Source: Acidobacteriota bacterium (GTDB lineage: Bacteria > Acidobacteriota > Terriglobia > Terriglobales > Acidobacteriaceae). From it: 9,112 bases of DNA. Positions within the stretch are counted from its first letter, which is position 1, and every line of letters begins with the position of its first letter. A program made the translations under genes and the position numbers. Shown here piece after piece: positions 1 to 6,776 of the stretch. The stretch covers positions 1-9,112 of the forward strand of contig JAJZDO010000412.1 in the NCBI GenBank assembly GCA_021805955.1, read 5' to 3'. The notes under the pieces are model-generated. The model was not told the DNA's origin. It saw nothing but the letters and a program-made list of their open reading frames with translations, and made no database searches.

Positions 1-1
1 C

Positions 2-1612
2 CCCGTCGTGGTAAGCTACACGCCGACCGCACCTTCGGCCCCGGCCCAGCAGACCGCCACACTGAACCTGAATTTCGGCGACGCAGCCGCAGGGACTGCA
101 TCGACGGTGACCTTGACCGGTATCGCGGGCGCGCTCAGCGCCGGAACAGTCACCGCGACCGCCAATCCCCAGGTGGCGCAATATACGATTACGCCTCCGT
201 TCGCCGGGAACGTGACCATCAACTTTGGAACTACGCAGAAGTACGGTTTGCAGACCTGGTCGCAGCCCACCCCAACCGGCGGCGGCCCAGTGAGTATCTA
301 TGTGGCTGGAATGCTTGCCAATACCGCATATCACATGCAAGCGTCCGTGCAGTTCCAAAACGGACTTTCCGCCACGGACGTGGACCATACGTTTACCACG
401 ACCAGCTATCCGGCAAACCTGATACCGAAGATCTCCAGCTCGACGACGGCGGGGCAGACGCCGCAGACGGGAATCGAAATGGTGAATCCCATCATCGGGC
501 CTGCGGCGGAGGTCGCAGCCATAGACCTGTCGGGGAACATTCTTTGGCAATACGTCCCCACGGACTCAATCGCAGGGGCTACCATCTACGCGCCCAAGCA
601 ATTGAGCAATGGAGATTACATTTTTCTGATTGCCGCCTCCGGATCGACCGTTTTGAACAACCCGCCTGCTCCAGGGACGGCCAACTTGGTGCGTGAAGTA
701 GATCTGACCGGGGCCACGGTCAAGCAAATCACGATGACCCAACTTAACGCCGAACTCGCGGCGGCGAACTACAACCTTACGCTGGAGGTATTTCACCATG
801 ACGTGACTGTGTTGCCCAACGGACATTGGCTGGTGCTGGCGAACACTTACAAGCAGTTCACCAATTTGCCCGGCTATCCCGGAACGACGACCGTTCTCGG
901 CGATGTGATCGTCGATCTGGACACGAATTTGAATGTGGCATGGGTGTGGAACGAATTCGACCATCTTGATGTAAACCGGCATCCCGCCCATTTCCCGGAC
1001 TGGACCCATACGAACGCGATCATCTATTCCAAGGACGATGGCAATCTAGTCGTGTCCATCCGCCATCAAAGCTGGGTCGTCAAGGTGGACTACAACAACG
1101 GTGCCGGAACCGGGAATGTGTTGTGGCACTTAGGCGAAGGCGGAGACTTTCAGTTGATCGGGGGCACCGATCCTACGGACTGGTTTTACGGACAGCATGG
1201 GCCGTCGTTCACCACGGCGAACACGACCGGAATATTCGGCCTGACTTTGTTCGATAACGGGAACTTCAGAATTTTTCCCGCCGGAGTGACTTGTGGAACT
1301 GGGAGCGCGCCTCCCTGTTTGTACAGCACAGTGCCGGTCTTTCAGATCGACGAAACAGCCAAGACCGCGACGTTACAATTCCATCAGATATTGCCGGCCA
1401 ATCTATACAATTTTTTCGGAGGCAACGCCGAGATACTGGCAAACGGAAACGTGGAATACGATGCCTGCGGCCTGCCAGGGTCGCCCCATTCGCAAATTTT
1501 TGAGGTCACAAACCAAAGCAATCCACAGACCGTCTGGACCACGCAATTGCCCACCGATTATGCCTACCGCGGCTATCGATTGCCGAGTTTGTATCCGGGA
1601 GTGCAGTGGTAA
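2..1612 (+). CDS. Arylsulfotransferase (ASST)-family secreted beta-propeller protein, 5' partial
   Basis: Likely a periplasmic or secreted aryl-sulfate sulfotransferase, which moves sulfate from a phenolic ester to a phenol without PAPS. The frame is open to the left edge and no ribosome site can be seen before the GTG at 8, so I treat the gene as 5' truncated; a signal peptide would lie outside. Numbering from that GTG (534 residues): residues 1-135 are an Ala/Thr/Gly-rich Ig- or FN3-like region; from about 155 come propeller blades with repeated 'G-hydrophobic-W' turns (NILWQY, VAWVWNE, VLWHLGE). Family-typical polar motifs are FHHD (His263/264), DWTHTN (His334), SIRHQ (Arg352) and GQHGPS (His397). 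Their order matches the His-His-Arg-His catalytic set of E. coli ASST, though I could not align them. Cys429 and Cys437 could form a disulfide, as in the E. coli enzyme. The donor and acceptor cannot be read from sequence. It converges on the myo-inositol oxygenase gene. Confidence 0.85.
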   Translation, partial: PVVVSYTPTAPSAPAQQTATLNLNFGDAAAGTASTVTLTGIAGALSAGTVTATANPQVAQYTITPPFAGNVTINFGTTQKYGLQTWSQPTPTGGGPVSIYVAGMLANTAYHMQASVQFQNGLSATDVDHTFTTTSYPANLIPKISSSTTAGQTPQTGIEMVNPIIGPAAEVAAIDLSGNILWQYVPTDSIAGATIYAPKQLSNGDYIFLIAASGSTVLNNPPAPGTANLVREVDLTGATVKQITMTQLNAELAAANYNLTLEVFHHDVTVLPNGHWLVLANTYKQFTNLPGYPGTTTVLGDVIVDLDTNLNVAWVWNEFDHLDVNRHPAHFPDWTHTNAIIYSKDDGNLVVSIRHQSWVVKVDYNNGAGTGNVLWHLGEGGDFQLIGGTDPTDWFYGQHGPSFTTANTTGIFGLTLFDNGNFRIFPAGVTCGTGSAPPCLYSTVPVFQIDETAKTATLQFHQILPANLYNFFGGNAEILANGNVEYDACGLPGSPHSQIFEVTNQSNPQTVWTTQLPTDYAYRGYRLPSLYPGVQW

Positions 1613-1657
1613 GCTGCAGTCCTCCCGCGAAACTGGCAAAGGCCGCGAAACTTCGCA

Positions 1658-2512
1658 TCACCAGTCGATTTTGCCCGGGAAGAACTCTGCGATCAAATCG
1701 TCGTAGTAGGGGCGGATTTCCCGCAGGTTCGGCTTGCTCGCGCCCTTCGAGTACAGGTCGTAGGGGTTGAACTTTCTCACCCATTCGAACATTTCCTCAT
1801 CGTGCGGCGACATGAGATGGCGGTAGGCGCAGTGCTTATGAGCGGCATAAAACGAGTGGTAGCGCAGCATATAATGCGCCGGCTCCGGCAGATAGTCCTT
1901 CACCACCTGGTAGATGTATTCGTCGTGTCCCCAGGACAGATGGACCTTGTCGAGTCCGCAATGCGGCCCATAGACGCCGTACATGTCCTGGTAGGTGGCG
2001 TTGCGCGAATCCGGGTTGGCGGCAAAGTATTCCGGAAAAACGATCTGGTCGGAATAGGCGCAGCCGACGGGAAACGTATCTCCCACCACCGCCCACTGCG
2101 GTTCACCGTAGAGACAGAGGACCTTGCCCAGATCGTGAATAAATCCGGTCAGCACGAACCAGCGCGGATGGCCGTCGCGCCGGATCGCCTCCGAGGTCTG
2201 CAGCAGGTGGTCGATCTGCGTCAGGTCGGTGTCCGGGTCGCTCTCGTCCACCAGCGTGTTGAGAAATTCGGCAGCCTCCCAAATGCTCTTCTTGCCTTTG
2301 CGGAGCGGCAAATACTCCTCTTCCTTGGAGCGCACGAAATCGAATGTCTGGAAGGCATGGTTCTGCCGGTAGAACTCGGCCACCCCAGGGTTGGCCTCGG
2401 CATCGTAGATGCGGAACTCTTCCTCGGGCTTGCCTTCCCGATACCGGGAAGCGACAAAGTCGTCCCACTCATCCAAGCTGTGAAGCGGATTTTCTTCGGT
2501 CGCAGTTTTCAT
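1658..2512 (-). CDS. myo-Inositol oxygenase (MIOX)
   Basis: Cytosolic non-haem di-iron enzyme cleaving myo-inositol with O2 to D-glucuronate, the first step of the glucuronate route of inositol breakdown. The 284-residue product is almost exactly the length of the animal enzyme and is similar end to end, including the closing FNPYDLYSK and FFPGKIDW segments. All expected metal ligands of the HD-domain fold are visible: His102 (IDHLLQTSE), His126-Asp127 (GFIHDLGK), His196 (SWGHDEY), His219 (RYHSFYAAH) and Asp252 (NPYDLY). The frame extends upstream to an ATG at 2617, but that adds 35 non-conserved residues and begins upstream of the likely promoter. The ATG at 2512 lies about 18 bases after the predicted transcription start. 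No clear Shine-Dalgarno is present, as expected for such a short leader. It is divergent from the sugar transporter, which may supply the substrate. No frameshift or missing key residue is seen. Confidence 0.97.
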   Translation of the reverse strand: MKTATEENPLHSLDEWDDFVASRYREGKPEEEFRIYDAEANPGVAEFYRQNHAFQTFDFVRSKEEEYLPLRKGKKSIWEAAEFLNTLVDESDPDTDLTQIDHLLQTSEAIRRDGHPRWFVLTGFIHDLGKVLCLYGEPQWAVVGDTFPVGCAYSDQIVFPEYFAANPDSRNATYQDMYGVYGPHCGLDKVHLSWGHDEYIYQVVKDYLPEPAHYMLRYHSFYAAHKHCAYRHLMSPHDEEMFEWVRKFNPYDLYSKGASKPNLREIRPYYDDLIAEFFPGKIDW

Positions 2513-2536
2513 AGGGTGTGCCAAATTTCCGTCCAG

Positions 2537-2565
2537 ATAATACGTTACACGAAACCATACGGCAA
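2537..2565 (-). promoter_or_regulatory. Predicted sigma70-type promoter of the MIOX gene
   Basis: On the minus strand, TTGCCG (2565-2560) is followed after exactly 17 bases by TATTAT (2542-2537), a 4/6 and 5/6 match to the -35 and -10 consensus. Initiation would fall near 2530, leaving a leader of about 18 bases before the ATG at 2512. The spacer contains GTTTCGTGTAAC, a weak imperfect dyad (8 of 12 positions pair) that could be an operator. That last point is speculation. Confidence 0.6.
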
Positions 2566-2577
2566 GAATGTTTTTGA

Positions 2578-2605
2578 TTGCAGACGGATGAAAGCTGATA
2601 AGAAT
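2578..2605 (+). promoter_or_regulatory. Possible promoter for the small ORF and transporter
   Basis: On the plus strand, TTGCAG (2578-2583) and AAGAAT (2600-2605) are separated by 16 bases and would start transcription near 2612, about 55 bases before the small ORF. The -10 matches only 4 of 6 consensus bases, so this is the best candidate in the region rather than a firm call. It lies back to back with the MIOX promoter, so one regulator could control both. Confidence 0.3.
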
Positions 2606-2666
2606 AGTGCGATACATGCGGCAGCAACGCGGTAGATTTCAGAGAATATCCGGGGAATCCGTCTCC

Positions 2667-2756
2667 ATGTGGAAAGCCATTCTCACCGACAATCATTTTT
2701 GGATACCGTTGATTGTTCTCCTTTTTGGAATCGCCCTGCTGGCTTACTTGCGTTAG
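2667..2756 (+). CDS. Small single-pass membrane protein (29 aa), unrecognised
   Basis: ATG to TAG, 29 codons. The product starts MWKAILTDNHFW and continues into a strongly hydrophobic stretch (about residues 11-28, rich in Ile, Leu, Val and Ala) ending in Tyr-Leu-Arg. This reads as one membrane-spanning helix with a short polar N-terminus and a positive C-terminal residue. GGGGA at 2652-2656, 10 bases before the ATG, could serve as ribosome site. The stop lies 7 bases before the transporter ATG at 2764, which itself lacks a visible Shine-Dalgarno, so translation of the two may be coupled. Possible roles are an accessory subunit or regulator of the transporter, or merely a leader ORF that brings ribosomes to the next start. 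I do not recognise the family; the composition and placement make a chance ORF unlikely but not excluded. Confidence 0.55.
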   Translation: MWKAILTDNHFWIPLIVLLFGIALLAYLR

Positions 2757-2763
2757 TTGGCCA

Positions 2764-4071
2764 ATGCCTCTCCCCATGAAAGACACTGCGTCCAATCCGC
2801 TGAAATCCCTGCACGGTGTGGGCGTACTGTGCGGCCTTGCTGCGGGCGCGTGGCTCGGCGGCGCGGAGGCGCCTACCAAGCTGGTCGGCGCTTCCTTGTC
2901 TCCCCTGGCCATTTCTCTCTGCATGGTGGCGGGAGTTTTCGTCGCGCGCTGGACCATACCGTCGGTTCTGCAGGGAAGCGATGCTCTTTTTGCAGACTTA
3001 AAAAGGACAAGGCATCTGATCGTCTGGGGGGTGCTGGCCGGCGCGCTCTGGGCGGTAGCCAATACTTTAACTGTCTTTGCGATTCGAGATGTCGGGTTGG
3101 CCATTGCGTTTCCACTTTGGAATACCAACTGCCTCGTCGGAATTTTCTGGGGTTGGTTGCTCTTCCGCGAGTTGCGCGGCGCTCCAGCCAGAAATTATCT
3201 CAAGGTGCTGGGAGGGGCCGTCGCAATCCTGCTGGCTGCATTCATGCTCGCATTCAGTTCGATGCAGACCGCCAATGCTACTGAAGGACACGCCTTGCAA
3301 GGAATTCTAGCGGCGGCCAGCGCCAGCGTGATGTGGGGCACAATGTACGTACCCTATCGCAAAGCTTATCTAAGCGGCATGAATCCACTTTCTTTCGTTA
3401 CGGTTTTTACCGCAGGAGAACTGGGTACGATGCTCCTGCTGGTTGCTACCTCTCATGGCGGCATTCGCCCGATTGTGCTGCAATTGCGACTCGCCCGCAA
3501 TCAGCTATTCTGGCTCTTCCTCGGCGGCTTTTGCTGGGTGATCGGCGACCTGTTTCAGCAATATGCCACGAAATATATCGGGATTGGCCGGGCCATCCCG
3601 TTGTCGAATACCAACCAGCTTTGGGGCCTGGCCTGGGGCGCACTGGTCTTCGGAGAGTTGGCGGGAGCTGCGCCTGGCGTGCGCCTGATCGTCGTCGCAG
3701 GCTCGCTTGTCATGTTGCTGGGAGCATTGGCGATCAGCACCTCCGCTGCAGGCGCAAAGGAATATGCATCGACGAACCGGGCCATCCTGCGCGAATGCGT
3801 CCGCTACAAGCTGGATTACGATCGCGTGCTGGCATCCCAGACGGGAAGCCAGACCGGCAGCCGAGCGGGAGAGCTGCACGCGGGCCGCAGGCGGTGGTGG
3901 GACTATGGAATCCTGATCGTGGCGATCGGCGCCTTTGCATGGCTGGCGGATGGGGTCGCCCGTCCCAACATTTCGATGAATCTTTTCTGGGTGTGGATAT
4001 TGCTGGTGCTGCTGGTGTTGATTTTTCTCTCCGGGGGTTGGTGGCTCTGGAAGCGGACAGGATTTTCCTGA
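2764..4071 (+). CDS. GRP/RhaT-type sugar transporter (drug/metabolite transporter superfamily) with C-terminal extension
   Basis: Inner-membrane sugar permease, probably proton-coupled, 435 residues from the ATG at 2764; the ATG at 2776 is an equally possible start. About ten hydrophobic segments form the core (residues 17-325). It contains an internal duplication: residues 88-137 and 250-299 align without gaps over 50 positions with 20 identities, each carrying P-L-x-N-T-N (117-122 and 279-284) and ending F-x-E-L. This two-repeat layout is typical of DMT carriers such as glucose/ribose uptake (GRP) proteins and RhaT. After the core comes a polar Arg/Gln/Ser-rich linker (about 331-378) and two more membrane segments (380-397, 405-428). 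That makes it longer than RhaT (about 344 residues) and GlcU-type proteins. It stands divergent to MIOX, so inositol or a related polyol or sugar is a plausible substrate, inferred from context only. A weak ribosome site suggests coupling to the small ORF upstream. Confidence 0.85.
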   Translation: MPLPMKDTASNPLKSLHGVGVLCGLAAGAWLGGAEAPTKLVGASLSPLAISLCMVAGVFVARWTIPSVLQGSDALFADLKRTRHLIVWGVLAGALWAVANTLTVFAIRDVGLAIAFPLWNTNCLVGIFWGWLLFRELRGAPARNYLKVLGGAVAILLAAFMLAFSSMQTANATEGHALQGILAAASASVMWGTMYVPYRKAYLSGMNPLSFVTVFTAGELGTMLLLVATSHGGIRPIVLQLRLARNQLFWLFLGGFCWVIGDLFQQYATKYIGIGRAIPLSNTNQLWGLAWGALVFGELAGAAPGVRLIVVAGSLVMLLGALAISTSAAGAKEYASTNRAILRECVRYKLDYDRVLASQTGSQTGSRAGELHAGRRRWWDYGILIVAIGAFAWLADGVARPNISMNLFWVWILLVLLVLIFLSGGWWLWKRTGFS

Positions 4072-4150
4072 AGCGAGTTGCCCACAAAATCTGCCCCGGC
4101 TGCATACTTTCGTCAATAACTGAACCGCGCCCGGCAAAAGCCTCTGTGCT

Positions 4151-4192
4151 ATCTTCCGTAAAATCCGATTGCCATCAGATTTTAAGGAAGAT
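4151..4192. terminator. Long imperfect palindrome between convergent genes, possible bidirectional terminator
   Basis: Outer arms ATCTTCC (4151-4157) and GGAAGAT (4186-4192), middle arms TAAAATC (4159-4165) and GATTTTA (4178-4184), and inner arms GAT (4167-4169) and ATC (4174-4176) nest around a TGCC loop. That gives 17 base pairs interrupted by two single mismatches. On the plus strand it is followed by CCTTTTGC, a short T run; on the minus strand no T run follows. It holds the stop codon of the acetyltransferase-like gene (4177-4175) in its inner stem and lies 80 bases after the transporter stop. A role in ending transcription of the convergent genes is inferred. Confidence 0.45.
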
Positions 4193-5332
4193 CCTTTTGC
4201 GATACAGCAACGCGGCGGGGACGAAGCACACGACAACGAAAGATATGGAATATGCCAGAGACGCCAGCGGGTGTGATGGAATTTCAGCGAAACATTGCAG
4301 AAATAAATACCAGCTCAGTCGTACTTTCGCTGCTCCCATGTGTACCTGAATTGCGGACAGTGTCGATGCAAGAAGTTCGGAGAACACATAGGCAGTAATG
4401 GCGTTCATTCCGAAAACCAGCCATACGTAGGTCCAGCCCTTTTTCCAGTTTTTGATATCGACCGCCCAATAGCAAAGCGCCAGTGCGATGAGCGACCAGC
4501 CTGCCGCGAACAGCACGAAGGAACTGGTCCATAGCTTCTTGTTGATGGGAAACCAATGCCCCCATAGAAGTCCGAGCACAATCCCAAGCACGCCGGCGGC
4601 GAGCATACCCAGCGCCTTGCGAGAAGGACTGTGCCGCGAGCGCAGCCACATTCCCGTCAACATGCCAAGCAATGTGGTCCCTACGGCAGGCAGCGTGCTC
4701 AACAGACCTTCCGGGTCGCGCACACGCTCATAGAGCCGGCCTGGGAAGATATGGCGGTCGAGATACGCCACCAGATTGCGATTGGGATCGAGCAACGGAA
4801 AGTCCCGGCATGGCAGCCCAAAACCAGGAACCGGCGCCCATCGCATGAGAATCCAATAACCGACTAGCGCAGCGAAGACGATTGCAACTTTGCCGGCAGG
4901 GCGGCGATCGAGCAGATACAAAATGCCGCCAATCAGGAAGCAAAGCGCGATCCGTTGCAGCACTCCATAGATGCGCAGAGTGTGCAGGGGAAAATACGGA
5001 AAGCCATTGACCACCAGCCCCAACAGAAACAAGATCGATGCCCTGCGGAATGTATGAAACAAGAGCGTGGCCTTTGATATCCCACGCGCCAGACGGGACT
5101 CAAAGGAAAAAACGATGGTAATTCCGACCAGAAACAGGAACGTTGGAAATACCAGATCGGTCGGGGTCCATCCATTCCATGCCGAATGCTCAAGCGCGGG
5201 ATATGGATAATTCCGGACACCGTTGTTGACCAAGATCATGAACGCAATCGTGATTCCTCGGAGTACATCCAAGGAAACCAGGCGATTGGAAGGCAAGACA
5301 AAAGATGATCGTGGCCCAATGCCAGTAGCCAT
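4175..5332 (-). CDS. Heparan-alpha-glucosaminide N-acetyltransferase-like membrane acyltransferase (DUF5009/NagX type)
   Basis: Polytopic inner-membrane protein of 385 residues with roughly ten hydrophobic segments, of the family that includes lysosomal HGSNAT and bacterial NagX. HGSNAT passes acetyl from cytosolic acetyl-CoA across the membrane to the amino group of terminal glucosamine; bacterial members are often found in amino-sugar or polysaccharide-use clusters, but few are characterised. Diagnostic motifs: RLVSLDVLRG (17-26), HSAWNGWTPTDLVFP (49-63) with His49 at the place of the HGSNAT active-site histidine, LPAVGTTLLGMLTG (214-227) and FPINKKLWTSSFVL (261-274). The ATG at 5332 has GGAG (5345-5342) 9 bases upstream on the minus strand, supporting this start. 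It lies 156 bases downstream of the Gfo/Idh gene in the same direction, so co-transcription is likely but unproven. The real acceptor sugar is unknown. Confidence 0.88.
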   Translation of the reverse strand: MATGIGPRSSFVLPSNRLVSLDVLRGITIAFMILVNNGVRNYPYPALEHSAWNGWTPTDLVFPTFLFLVGITIVFSFESRLARGISKATLLFHTFRRASILFLLGLVVNGFPYFPLHTLRIYGVLQRIALCFLIGGILYLLDRRPAGKVAIVFAALVGYWILMRWAPVPGFGLPCRDFPLLDPNRNLVAYLDRHIFPGRLYERVRDPEGLLSTLPAVGTTLLGMLTGMWLRSRHSPSRKALGMLAAGVLGIVLGLLWGHWFPINKKLWTSSFVLFAAGWSLIALALCYWAVDIKNWKKGWTYVWLVFGMNAITAYVFSELLASTLSAIQVHMGAAKVRLSWYLFLQCFAEIPSHPLASLAYSISFVVVCFVPAALLYRKRIFLKI

Positions 5333-5488
5333 GTTCGGTCACTCCATGCACAACATAATATGCTGTCAACATCTTTCACTTTCCCATGGCAGGTCTGCAC
5401 GAGCCGAGGTCCATCTTTTCGGCTGTCCCGGAGAGTACACTCGTGGCCAGTCGGAAACTGGCTGCCCGGCGGCGAACCTGAGTTGGCC
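5333..5488 (-). other. Intergenic gap with two short hairpins
   Basis: 156 bases between the Gfo/Idh stop and the acetyltransferase-like start. GCCAGT/ACTGGC (5446-5451 with 5457-5462, 5-base loop) and AGCCGA/TCGGCT (5402-5407 with 5419-5424) can form 6-bp hairpins. Neither is followed by a T run on the minus strand, so they may shape mRNA processing or be chance. The ribosome site of the next gene (GGAG, 5345-5342) ends the region. No gene is seen here. Confidence 0.35.
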
Positions 5489-6763
5489 TTATCCGAACTG
5501 CCGCATGTCCATCCCCAGCGTGTACACTTTGCCGTGCTCTAACAATTCCTGCCATGTCACTTCGCGGCCAAGCCGTCCGGCCATCCGGCCCAGCATCGCG
5601 CTCAATGCACTTTGTACGCCCAACGCCGCTTGATTATGGAATTTCCCTGACACGATGCTGTCGATAAAACCGCGGTCTTTTTCACGGTCTGCGAGTGCCA
5701 GATTGTCCGTAAATGCGCCATTTGCGGCGAAGGATGCAGGGTGGGCTGCATGGTTGGGCGAATTGTTGTCTTCCCAGGCCCACGCTTGGTCGCCGGTAAT
5801 CCGCAACGGCCCAGAGTAAGGCGCTTCCGCGATGCCTTGCGAGCCGAAGGCGCGCGCCGCAACATCGAACCATCCACTGTTGCCGAACTGGGTCGAAGAA
5901 AAGCTGACATGCACATCCTCAGAATAGGTAAACGCAACTTGATAGTTGTCCCAGGTGTTTCCAAAGTGCGTCACGACATTGCGACCGCCCGTGGCAACTG
6001 CTTTCGTGGGATGGGTTTGCAGTATCCAATTGCAAATATCGATTACGTGGATGTCTTGCTCCACGATGATATCTCCGGACAGCGTGCGGTCCCAGAGCCA
6101 GTTGCGCAGCCGTAGTTCATCGGCCGGCATCGGCGGCCGAACAGGATACGTGGATGCGGGCGCGTTGTAATGGGCGGAAAGACAGGCGATCTTTCCCAGC
6201 GCGCCGTCATGAATGCGACGCACGATCTCTACGAACGGAGGCGCGCTCCTGATCTGGAATCCGACGTCCAGACTCACCCGTCCTTCGGCGCGCTTCCCGA
6301 TCTCCAAAGCTTGCGTGGCCTGCGCCACATCCACTCCCATGGGCTTTTCGCAGTAGGCATGTTTGTCGGCGCGAATGACAGCATCGAGATGTTGCACATG
6401 GAACCAGGGCGGAGTAGAAATCTGCACCGCATCGACACCCGCGGCCGCAGCCACTTGCTCAAATGCGTCGTGACCTCGAAACATCATTTTTCGGTCGACG
6501 CTCGCATACCCCAGGGATGCCGCGACTTGATCGAAGTGCGCTTTCCCTTTCTCCAACTGGTCGGGAAAGATATCGGCGAGAGCGACGATACGCGCACTGG
6601 TGTTCCGCGCGAAGGAGGTAGCGACAGACGTCCCCCGCGATCCGCAACCCAAAAGAGCCAGGTGGACCGCCGAGTTTGCCGCATAGCCGAATACCGTTCG
6701 CGGCTTGAGCAAAAGCAGGCCGGAAGCGGCCGCCGTGCCGCCGATAAAGTCTCTTCTATCCAC
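5489..6763 (-). CDS. Tat-exported Gfo/Idh/MocA-family oxidoreductase
   Basis: NAD(P)-dependent sugar or polyol dehydrogenase-type protein of 424 residues. The N-terminus MDRRDFIGG followed by an Ala/Leu-rich stretch (9-20) is a twin-arginine signal, so the enzyme probably folds with its cofactor in the cytoplasm and is then exported. A Rossmann domain follows, with GCGSRG (39-44), and the family EKP motif at 139-141 (Lys140 is the usual catalytic lysine). The C-terminal substrate domain carries EQDIHVIDICNW (235-246), with His239 and Asp242 as candidate catalytic residues. The start is GTG at 6763: AGGGGA (6776-6771) lies 7 bases upstream and abuts the stop of the preceding gene. With only 13 bases between them, the two genes are surely one transcript. 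Substrate cannot be assigned; relatives include inositol, glucose-fructose and glycosidase-like members. Confidence 0.92.
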   Translation of the reverse strand: MDRRDFIGGTAAASGLLLLKPRTVFGYAANSAVHLALLGCGSRGTSVATSFARNTSARIVALADIFPDQLEKGKAHFDQVAASLGYASVDRKMMFRGHDAFEQVAAAAGVDAVQISTPPWFHVQHLDAVIRADKHAYCEKPMGVDVAQATQALEIGKRAEGRVSLDVGFQIRSAPPFVEIVRRIHDGALGKIACLSAHYNAPASTYPVRPPMPADELRLRNWLWDRTLSGDIIVEQDIHVIDICNWILQTHPTKAVATGGRNVVTHFGNTWDNYQVAFTYSEDVHVSFSSTQFGNSGWFDVAARAFGSQGIAEAPYSGPLRITGDQAWAWEDNNSPNHAAHPASFAANGAFTDNLALADREKDRGFIDSIVSGKFHNQAALGVQSALSAMLGRMAGRLGREVTWQELLEHGKVYTLGMDMRQFG

Positions 6764-6770
6764 TGTAAAG

Positions 6771-6776
6771 TCCCCT
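6771..6776 (-). promoter_or_regulatory. Ribosome binding site of the Gfo/Idh gene
   Basis: AGGGGA on the minus strand, 7 bases before the GTG at 6763 and directly after the TAA of the upstream gene (6779-6777). It settles the non-ATG start and suggests that ribosomes ending the isomerase gene reinitiate here. Confidence 0.7.

Noticed and set aside
1625..1656. Direct repeat CCGCGAAACT (1625-1634 and 1643-1652) and a short palindrome GCGAAACTTCGC (1645-1656) between the convergent genes
   Set aside because: Only two copies and very short arms; no T run, so no terminator or repeat family can be supported.
2513..2617. Upstream ATG at 2617 that would lengthen MIOX by 35 residues
   Set aside because: The added residues have no counterpart in MIOX proteins and the extension covers the predicted promoter at 2537-2565.
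1802..2635. 277-codon plus-strand open frame opposite the MIOX gene
   Set aside because: It is antisense to a gene whose protein is recognised end to end; the translation is low in complexity, Val/Arg-rich and resembles no family.
2713..2763. TTG at 2713 as start of the transporter
   Set aside because: It overlaps the 29-codon ORF in another frame, has no ribosome site, and adds a non-conserved tail before the ATG at 2764.
3333..4349. 338-codon plus-strand frame overlapping the transporter
   Set aside because: Arg/Cys/Pro-rich shadow frame of the transporter, running into the antisense of the acetyltransferase-like gene.
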